From the NCBI GenBank assembly GCA_016199425.1, contig JACQGT010000420.1, forward strand, positions 1 to 12,285: a DNA stretch of 12,285 nt, in the 5' to 3' direction. Position numbers and translations under genes: made by a program. The notes beneath the pieces are model-generated. The model was not told where the DNA came from and did not search any database. It worked only from the letters and a program-made list of their open reading frames with translations. Shown here in pieces: positions 7,444 to 12,285 of the stretch. Each line of letters opens with the position of its first letter. Positions within the stretch are counted from its first letter, which is position 1. The DNA is from Chloroflexota bacterium. Lineage in GTDB: Bacteria > Chloroflexota > Anaerolineae > Caldilineales > Caldilineaceae.

Positions 7444-7496
7444 CCCAGAAGGCGGACACAGACCGCTGCCAACTTTCAACTACACCCAGGACTCCA

Positions 7497-9041
7497 ATGC
7501 TCAAACCCCTTCCCGTCGGCATCCAGACCTTCAGCGACCTCATCCGCGGCGGTTTTCTCTACGTGGACAAGACGCCCTGGATTTATGAGCTGATTCGCTA
7601 CTCAAAAGGGGCCTACTTCCTGGCCCGCCCGCGCCGCTTTGGCAAGAGTCTGCTCATCTCCACCCTGGGGGAGATTTTCGAGGGCAATCGGGAACTCTTC
7701 CAGGGGCTGTGGCTCTACGACAGCGATTACAGTTGGACCATCCATCCGGTTATCCGACTCGACTTCAGCCGCTACAGCATCCGCAGCGTAGAGGATTTGT
7801 CCGCTGCTCTGCAACGCGCCGTGCAGCAGACCGCCGAACGCTACGGGGTAACGATTGAGCCGGGCCGGTACGAATTTCAGTTTGAGGATCTGGTGCGCAG
7901 GCTGGCAGAGCGGGGACAGGTGGTCATTCTGGTCGATGAGTATGACAAACCGATTCTCGACAATATCACAGACCTGCCCACGGCGCGCCAGATTCGAGAG
8001 AGTCTCAAAGGTTTTTACACAAGCATCAAAAGTCTGGACGCCTACCTGCGCCTGGTCTTTCTGACCGGCATCAGCAAATTCAGCAAAGTGGGCGTCTTTT
8101 CCGGGCTGAACAACCTGAACGACATTTCGATGAATGCCAACTTTGGGGCGCTGGTGGGGATTACCGAAGCGGAGTTGCGCAGCAGCTTTCACGACCACAT
8201 CGCAGAATTTGCCCGGGCCCAGAAGACCGACAGCGACGACATCCTGGCCCAGATGCAGCACTGGTACAACGGCTTCCGCTTCGCTGCCCACAGCGAGCGG
8301 GTCTACAATCCCTTCTCCCTGCTGTTGGCTTTCTACCAGCAACGCTTCTCCAACTTCTGGTTCGAGAGCGGCACACCCACCTTCCTCATCGACCTCATCC
8401 GCGACCGGGGCTATGATGTGCGGCAGTTAGGCAACCTGAGAGTAGAGGAGTTTTCGTTCAGCACCTACGAATTGGAAAATTTGGACTTGGAGCCGTTGCT
8501 CTTTCAGACCGGCTATCTGACCATCAAAACATACGACGAAAAGTCGCGTATCTACACCCTCTCCTATCCCAACTACGAGGTGGAAAACGCCTTTCTGCAC
8601 TATCTCCTGCGCGCCCACAGCGAGATCAGTCTGGCCCTCACCACCAGCACCCTCTGGCGTCTGGCCGAAGCCCTGCGCGCCAATGACCTGGAGCGATTCT
8701 TCGAGTTGCTGGATGTCTTCTTCGCCAACATTCCCTACGATATCCAGCTTCGTCACGAACACTACTACCAGACAGTCTTCTATCTGATCTTCAAACTCAT
8801 CGGTCTGCGGGTGGAGGCGGAGGCGCGCACCAGCCGCGGGCGCATCGACGCGGTGGTGGCTCTGGAGAAGGCGGTCTACCTCTTCGAGTTCAAAGTGGAC
8901 GGCAGCGAGGAAGAAGCCCTGGCCCAGATTGTGGAGCGGGACTACTACAGACGCTACGCCGGACAGGAGCGCCCGCTGGTGCTGGTCGGCGTCAACTTCT
9001 CCACCCAAAGCCGCAGCGTGACCGCCTGGCGCACCGCGTAG
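7497..9041 (+). CDS. AAA-ATPase-like domain protein with C-terminal PD-(D/E)XK nuclease-like domain
   Basis: A complete 514-residue member of the AAA-ATPase_like (PF09820) plus PD-(D/E)XK (DUF1703-type) family, common in many copies in Chloroflexota and Bacteroidota; its biological role is not established. The N-terminus is family-typical (LPVGIQTFSDLIRGGFLYVD, then KT). Walker A is PRRFGKSLL (45-53) and Walker B VVILVDEYD (142-150). The TGISKFSKVGVFSGLNNLND stretch (190-209) is also typical. The C-terminal nuclease-like core keeps GRID (448-451, Asp451), EFK (464-466) and a following Gln477 in ALAQIVERDYYRRY, so the metal-binding set appears intact. The ATG at 7497 is preceded by AGGA with about six bases between. 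A good extended -10 lies at 7435-7443. The TAG stop is supplied by palindrome copy 3. It converges on the broken peptidase-MA-like gene. No signal peptide or membrane segment is seen. Confidence 0.92.
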   Translation: MLKPLPVGIQTFSDLIRGGFLYVDKTPWIYELIRYSKGAYFLARPRRFGKSLLISTLGEIFEGNRELFQGLWLYDSDYSWTIHPVIRLDFSRYSIRSVEDLSAALQRAVQQTAERYGVTIEPGRYEFQFEDLVRRLAERGQVVILVDEYDKPILDNITDLPTARQIRESLKGFYTSIKSLDAYLRLVFLTGISKFSKVGVFSGLNNLNDISMNANFGALVGITEAELRSSFHDHIAEFARAQKTDSDDILAQMQHWYNGFRFAAHSERVYNPFSLLLAFYQQRFSNFWFESGTPTFLIDLIRDRGYDVRQLGNLRVEEFSFSTYELENLDLEPLLFQTGYLTIKTYDEKSRIYTLSYPNYEVENAFLHYLLRAHSEISLALTTSTLWRLAEALRANDLERFFELLDVFFANIPYDIQLRHEHYYQTVFYLIFKLIGLRVEAEARTSRGRIDAVVALEKAVYLFEFKVDGSEEEALAQIVERDYYRRYAGQERPLVLVGVNFSTQSRSVTAWRTA

Positions 9042-9064
9042 GTCGGACTGCCAGTCCGACCTAC
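9038..9064. repeat. REP-like palindrome, copy 3, shared by two convergent coding ends
   Basis: A perfect inverted repeat with 13-bp arms: GTAGGTCGGACTG, C, CAGTCCGACCTAC. It carries TAG stop codons on both strands: 9039-9041 ends the AAA/PD-(D/E)XK gene and 9061-9063 (read in reverse) ends the peptidase-MA-like remnant. Compared with copies 1 and 2 it has T in place of G in one arm and the matching A in place of C in the other, so pairing is kept. It probably acts as a bidirectional 3'-end structure. Confidence 0.9.
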
Positions 9065-9706
9065 AACCCGTACTCCTCCCCCAACCAACCCCGCCAGCCC
9101 GCCTCGAACTCCTCCACCAAAACGTTGAAGACCGCAGGGATGAGCGTCTGCCAGGTGATGGGCCGACGCATTTGGGCCAGCAGATCGGGCAACCGCTCTC
9201 GCCCGTAGCGCTGAACGGCGAACTCAAACAGAAGAGCCATCGCTACAGATTGGTGAGCATCTGCCCAAATCGTCCCCCCCCGCTTCCGCGTAGGCAGCCG
9301 AAATCTTATCGTAGCCAAATTGTAGCGCATCCAATTGAACACTGGCCGAAGGCCGCGGGCGGCTCTGCTCCGTTGGATCGCAACGCAACCCACTCCGCTG
9401 CCAATCACGCGCTGCCCACGGCCTGTACCATTGACAAATCCCCCGTTCTGCAGAACCGGAAATAGTCAGTTCAGCCTGACGCGAGAAACGCCAGTTCACC
9501 AATTCGGCCTGCTGCGCCGCTAGAAGAGTCTCGCCCTGCCACACAGCCCACAAGCGCAGCCCGTTATACACATCTTCCGAGAGCGCCCAGCCGGTGGAAG
9601 ATGGCGGATGGGTGAGGGAGTAGAGGACGGCCCACTCTGTCAACGGCAGGAGGTACTTTCGTAGGAATGGGCAATGTGGCGCTCTACGCCACCAACTACT
9701 CTTCAC
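9061..9706 (-). pseudogene. Frameshifted, 5'-truncated paralogue of the peptidase-MA-like membrane protein
   Basis: The C-terminal part (TWQTLIPAVFNVLVEEFEAG, then WRGWLGEEYGL) is plainly related to the 404-residue membrane protein (TWQTLIPAVFDVPAEEFEAG, then WRAWLAQEYGVNL). Homology continues in a different frame upstream (VYNGLRLWAVWQGETLLAAQ against MSEGLRLWLRWESGLADATA). The two frames join at a run of eight G (minus strand, 9274-9281): FGYDKISAAYAEAGG in the upstream frame continues as TIWADAHQSVAMALLFEF in the downstream frame. Homology fades near 9660-9700, so the N-terminal cytoplasmic part, membrane segment and first half of the outer domain are missing. The first residues from the GTG at 9706 do not look protein-like. 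A homopolymer sequencing or assembly error could create the frameshift, but would not explain the lost 5' half. Most likely a decaying duplicate. Confidence 0.75.
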
Positions 9707-9789
9707 CCGCCAGGGCGCGCGCTTTGCCGAGACAGATGAGCGCTGGCTGGCGGAAGTCGAAGCGCCATCATCCCTTCATCCCATCATCT
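9707..9789. other. Intergenic stretch with three 8-base repeats
   Basis: A short gap between the decayed gene and asd. At 9765-9788 it holds three tandem 8-base units: CCATCATC, CCTTCATC, CCATCATC, ending just before the asd stop codon. On the plus strand the segment from about 9692 can be read as LLFTRQGARFAETDERWLAE, then VEA, which looks coding-like and might be a relic of another gene, but I do not recognise it and the reading is too short to trust. Confidence 0.35.
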
Positions 9790-10893
9790 TCAGGCTGTTA
9801 CTAGCGCGCCGGCAAAGGCCGCCGCCTCTACGCCCAGATACCCCTGGGCCACCAGCAGTTCGGCGTTGAGCAGGCTGCCGCCGGCCGCGCCCCGGATGGT
9901 ATTGTGGCCCAGCGCCAGGAATTTCACGTGAAAGAGAGGGTCTTCGCGCAGGCGACCCACGACCGTCGCCATACCGGGCACGCTGCCCGCCAGCCGGTCC
10001 ATGCGCGGCTGGGGACGGTCCACCTCTTCTTTGTAGAGGATGGCGGGCTGGGGCGCGCTGGGCAGGCCCAACTGCTGGGCCAGGGGTTTGTAGTCGCTCC
10101 ACGCCCGGCGCACGTCGTCCAGAGAAGGGCGGTCGGCAAATTCCACGCTGACCGCCTCCAGATGGCCGTTGCGTACAGCTACCCGGTTGCAGTGGGCGCT
10201 GATGACGAAATCAGGTGGGATCACCCGTTCCCCGTCAAAGCGGCCCAGGAGCTTGTGGGGTTCCCGCCGCTCCATCTTCTCCTCTTCTTTGCCGATGTAG
10301 GGCACCACATTGTCCGTAATATCCATAGAGCTGACGCCGGGATAGCCCGCGCCGCTGATGGCCTGCATCGTCACCACAAAGACTTTCTTCACGCCAAAGC
10401 GCTGGTGCAGGGGATGGAGCGCGCCCACCAGATGGGTGGTGGAGCAGTTGGGGTTGGTGGTGATGAAGCCCTCCCAGCCCCGCTTGCGCCGCTGCACGTC
10501 GATCAGCCTCAGATGTTCCGGGTTCACCTCCGGGATGAGCAGGGGCACGTCCTCGTCGTAGCGATGGCTGCTGGCGTTGCTACAAACGATATAACCGGCC
10601 GCGGCCAGCCGTTCTTCAATCTCTTGGGCCGGGCCGCTGGGCAGCGCGCTGAAGACAATCCGGCAGTGGATGCCCGGCTTGCCCTCCACCAGCACCACAT
10701 CCCGCAGATGCGCGGGCATATCCCCGCGCAGAATCCAATGACAGGCGTCGGCGTAGCGCTTGCCCGCGCTGCGCTCCGACGCACACAGTTGCGTAATCTC
10801 GAACCAGGGATGGCCCTGGAGCATCTGCACAAAACGTTGTCCCACAGCGCCCGTCGCGCCCAGAACGCCGACGGGAATCTTATTCGTTTGCAT
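9790..10893 (-). CDS. asd: Aspartate-semialdehyde dehydrogenase
   Basis: Reduces L-4-aspartyl phosphate to L-aspartate 4-semialdehyde with NADPH, the branch step to lysine, threonine and methionine; cytosolic. The 367-residue protein is full length. It shows the nucleotide-binding loop GATGAVGQ (12-19), the catalytic cysteine in TTNPNCSTTH (Cys150), the Q-A-I-S-G-A-G-Y-P-G segment (177-186) and the substrate-binding and acid-base histidine in ISAHCNRVAV (His234). Residues 200-212, with GKEEEKMERREPHK, and the general pattern fit the archaeal/fungal-type subfamily (TIGR00978-like) better than the E. coli Asd type. The ATG at 10893 is preceded by GGGAGG about ten bases upstream. It lies downstream of hom on the same strand, with 221 bp of repeat-rich DNA between them; whether they form one transcript is open. 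Confidence 0.96.
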   Translation of the reverse strand: MQTNKIPVGVLGATGAVGQRFVQMLQGHPWFEITQLCASERSAGKRYADACHWILRGDMPAHLRDVVLVEGKPGIHCRIVFSALPSGPAQEIEERLAAAGYIVCSNASSHRYDEDVPLLIPEVNPEHLRLIDVQRRKRGWEGFITTNPNCSTTHLVGALHPLHQRFGVKKVFVVTMQAISGAGYPGVSSMDITDNVVPYIGKEEEKMERREPHKLLGRFDGERVIPPDFVISAHCNRVAVRNGHLEAVSVEFADRPSLDDVRRAWSDYKPLAQQLGLPSAPQPAILYKEEVDRPQPRMDRLAGSVPGMATVVGRLREDPLFHVKFLALGHNTIRGAAGGSLLNAELLVAQGYLGVEAAAFAGALVTA

Positions 10894-10921
10894 AGGAGTT
10901 CGTCCTCCCTATCGCTAAAGA

Positions 10922-11113
10922 ACTCGTAGTGCGTATTTCGTATTTCGTAGGTAGTGACGAACAGGGGCTATCCAAATTGGTTTTGCAGTGGGAAACGTGA
11001 AGCATGAGAGTGCGTCACGTGATCTCACGTTTCACGTTTCACTCCCTACCGACCAATTGCATTCGCCCGACCAACACCACTTACCTACGAAATACGAAAT
11101 ACGCACTACGAGT
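10922..11113. repeat. 192-bp imperfect palindrome between hom and asd, built from 7-base units
   Basis: Outer arms: 10922-10953 and 11082-11113 are perfectly complementary over 32 bases (the left arm starts ACTCGTAGTGCGTATTTCGT). Inner arms: GAAACGTGA at 10992-11000 pairs with TCACGTTTC at 11032-11040, and AATTGGT with ACCAATT lies between the two sets. The right outer arm divides into 7-base units CTACGAA, ATACGAA, ATACGCA, CTACGAG, and the centre into CTCACGT, TTCACGT, TTCACTC. The right end begins one base from the hom stop codon. It has no ORF of note. No clear target duplication was found, so it is called a repeat, not a mobile element. Confidence 0.85.
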
Positions 11114-11114
11114 G

Positions 11115-12224
11115 CTATTTTGTAAAGGCCAATTCGACAATATCACTCAACACCCCCGCCGCCGTCGCATCCACCCCCGCGCCCCGGCCCTGGATGACCA
11201 GTGGGTTGGGCTGATACCAGCGGCTGGTGATCTCCACCAGATTGTCCGTGCCGGAGAGACGGCCCAGGGGACTGTCCGCGGCCACGGCCACAGGACCGAC
11301 CTGGCACGCGCCGTTCTCGACGGTGGCCGCGTAGCGCAGGACTTTGCCCTCTGCGGCCGCGCCGGCCACCAGGCCACGGAAATGGCTGTCCAGTCCGGGC
11401 AGGGCGGCCATAAAGTCGGCCACCGACAGGTCCGCCATCGCCTCCGGATAAAGCCCCGTCACTTCCACATCCGCCATACCCAGCCGCCAGCCCAGCCCCC
11501 GGGCCAGGATCAGCGCCTTGCGCGCCACATCCACGCCGCCCAGATCGTCCCGGGGGTCCGGCTCGGTGTAGCCCAGTTTGTGGGCCTCCCGCACCACTGC
11601 GCTGAAGGGCCGCCCCTCTTGCAGGCCGGTCATCAGATAGCCTAGCGTGCCGCTGAAGGTGCCGGCCATGCGGGTAATGTCGTCGCCGCTGGCAACCAGC
11701 CGGTTGAGCGTGGCGATGACAGGCAGCCCCGCGCCGACGGTCGTCTCCCAGCGGGTAGTCGCCAGTGTGCGGGGATGGCCGGGGGTGGCGCCGGCTCGGG
11801 TGAGCCGGTCATACGCCTCCTGCTGAACGGTAAGGGGTTTTTTGTTGGCCAGGACGATTTTGTAGCCCCGGTCCAACGCAAAAAAGAGAGCGGGCAGAGT
11901 CTGGTCCGTGGCCGTGCAATCGACGACGACAGCGCCCGGTCTACCCACAATGTCCACAATCGCGGCCAGATCGTCCTGGGTTCCGCCCAGCTCGTGGGTG
12001 GCCAGGGATTGACCCGCGGTCTTCAGGGCCAGGGCTTCCTCGATCTGCTGGTCGTGCAGACCTTCCATCGGCTCGATCAGCGCGCTGCGGCTGTCGCACA
12101 AGGCCAGAAAGCGCATCTCCAGATCGTACTGGTCCGCGTGAAAATCCCGATTGTCCAGAATCTGGCGCACCAGCGCCCGGCCCACACCGCCCAGGCCGAA
12201 GAGGATGACGGGGAGTTGTTGCAT
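11115..12224 (-). CDS. hom: Homoserine dehydrogenase
   Basis: Reduces L-aspartate 4-semialdehyde to L-homoserine with NAD(P)H, the entry to threonine and methionine synthesis; cytosolic. The protein has 369 residues. It shows the dinucleotide-binding loop GLGGVG (10-15), the VLANKKP segment (124-130), ETTVGAGLPVI (160-170), GTFSGTLGY (188-196) and the signature EPDPRDDLGGVDVARK (221-236) with the expected catalytic pair Asp232 and Lys236. It ends right after the catalytic domain: no C-terminal ACT domain is present, so feedback inhibition by threonine through ACT is not expected; this resembles the short yeast-like form. The ATG at 12224 has AAGGA about ten bases upstream. asd, which makes its substrate, follows on the same strand. 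Confidence 0.96.
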   Translation of the reverse strand: MQQLPVILFGLGGVGRALVRQILDNRDFHADQYDLEMRFLALCDSRSALIEPMEGLHDQQIEEALALKTAGQSLATHELGGTQDDLAAIVDIVGRPGAVVVDCTATDQTLPALFFALDRGYKIVLANKKPLTVQQEAYDRLTRAGATPGHPRTLATTRWETTVGAGLPVIATLNRLVASGDDITRMAGTFSGTLGYLMTGLQEGRPFSAVVREAHKLGYTEPDPRDDLGGVDVARKALILARGLGWRLGMADVEVTGLYPEAMADLSVADFMAALPGLDSHFRGLVAGAAAEGKVLRYAATVENGACQVGPVAVAADSPLGRLSGTDNLVEITSRWYQPNPLVIQGRGAGVDATAAGVLSDIVELAFTK

Positions 12225-12262
12225 AGGTGATCAATCCTTGTGTACAAAGTGAATGGGTTGAA

Positions 12263-12283
12263 GGTATTGGGTATTGGATATTG
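12263..12283. repeat. Tandem heptamer repeat upstream of hom
   Basis: Three 7-base units in tandem: GGTATTG, GGTATTG, GATATTG, running into the window edge. The period is the same as in the palindrome between hom and asd, though the unit differs. Such short tandem heptamers are like the STRR sequences known in cyanobacteria. The array may continue outside the window. Confidence 0.7.
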
Positions 12284-12285
12284 AG

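Noticed and set aside
7100..7496. CRISPR array or tRNA in the regulator/PD-(D/E)XK gap
   Set aside because: No regularly spaced repeat and no cloverleaf could be found; the structure present is a pair of terminal inverted repeats and a hairpin.
7497..9041. A defence-system or restriction gene
   Set aside because: The PD-(D/E)XK core is present, but no methyltransferase or other defence gene lies nearby and the family's role is unknown, so no such function is assigned.
9904..10929. A 341-codon plus-strand frame over asd
   Set aside because: It is wholly antisense to a well-conserved aspartate-semialdehyde dehydrogenase gene and shows no domain.
10922..11113. Transposon with terminal inverted repeats
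   Set aside because: The arms are perfect, but no flanking direct repeat of convincing length abuts both ends and the interior is itself palindromic, so only a repeat is claimed.

Overview
The window reads as a chromosomal segment of a GC-rich, Gram-negative-like or monoderm environmental bacterium, most likely Chloroflexota (Anaerolineae/Caldilineae type). That placement is an inference from the mix of genes: a large SARP/AfsR-type ATPase regulator, a peptidase-MA-like membrane protein with a decayed paralogue, an AAA-ATPase/PD-(D/E)XK protein of a family that is multicopy in that phylum, and many short palindromic and heptamer repeats. No rRNA, tRNA or CRISPR array was seen.

Layout. 1-2020 (minus): the N-terminal half-start of the membrane protease FtsH, cut by the window edge, and upstream of it an unassigned HAD-like protein with a good -10 box. 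2017-2420: two truncated gene remnants, a winged-helix regulator C-terminus on the minus strand and a LysM domain on the plus strand, whose missing 5' ends meet at one point near 2281-2285. 2451-7062: a divergent pair, a single-pass membrane protein with a degenerate peptidase-MA-like domain (minus) and a 1091-residue BTAD/NB-ARC/TPR transcriptional regulator (plus). 7063-7496: a palindromic repeat followed by a 303-bp element with imperfect terminal inverted repeats and a 6-bp direct repeat on each side, which looks like a MITE. 7497-9041: an AAA-ATPase-like/PD-(D/E)XK protein. 9061-about 9706 (minus): a frameshifted, 5'-truncated paralogue of the peptidase-MA-like protein. 9790-12224 (minus): aspartate-semialdehyde dehydrogenase and homoserine dehydrogenase, separated by a 192-bp imperfect palindrome built from 7-base units.

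How the parts relate. asd and hom encode consecutive steps from aspartyl phosphate to homoserine and supply threonine and methionine synthesis. The regulator and the membrane protein share a 121-bp divergent promoter region, so a functional link is possible but unproven. The rest of the window is shaped by repeats: three copies of a 27-31 bp near-perfect palindrome (2426, 7058, 9038) each supply the in-frame TAG stop codon of the adjoining gene or genes, in four of four cases where the repeat touches a coding end. One copy has a compensated base-pair change. This stop-codon-embedded palindrome, the MITE-like element and the heptamer palindrome are the most interesting unexplained structures here.
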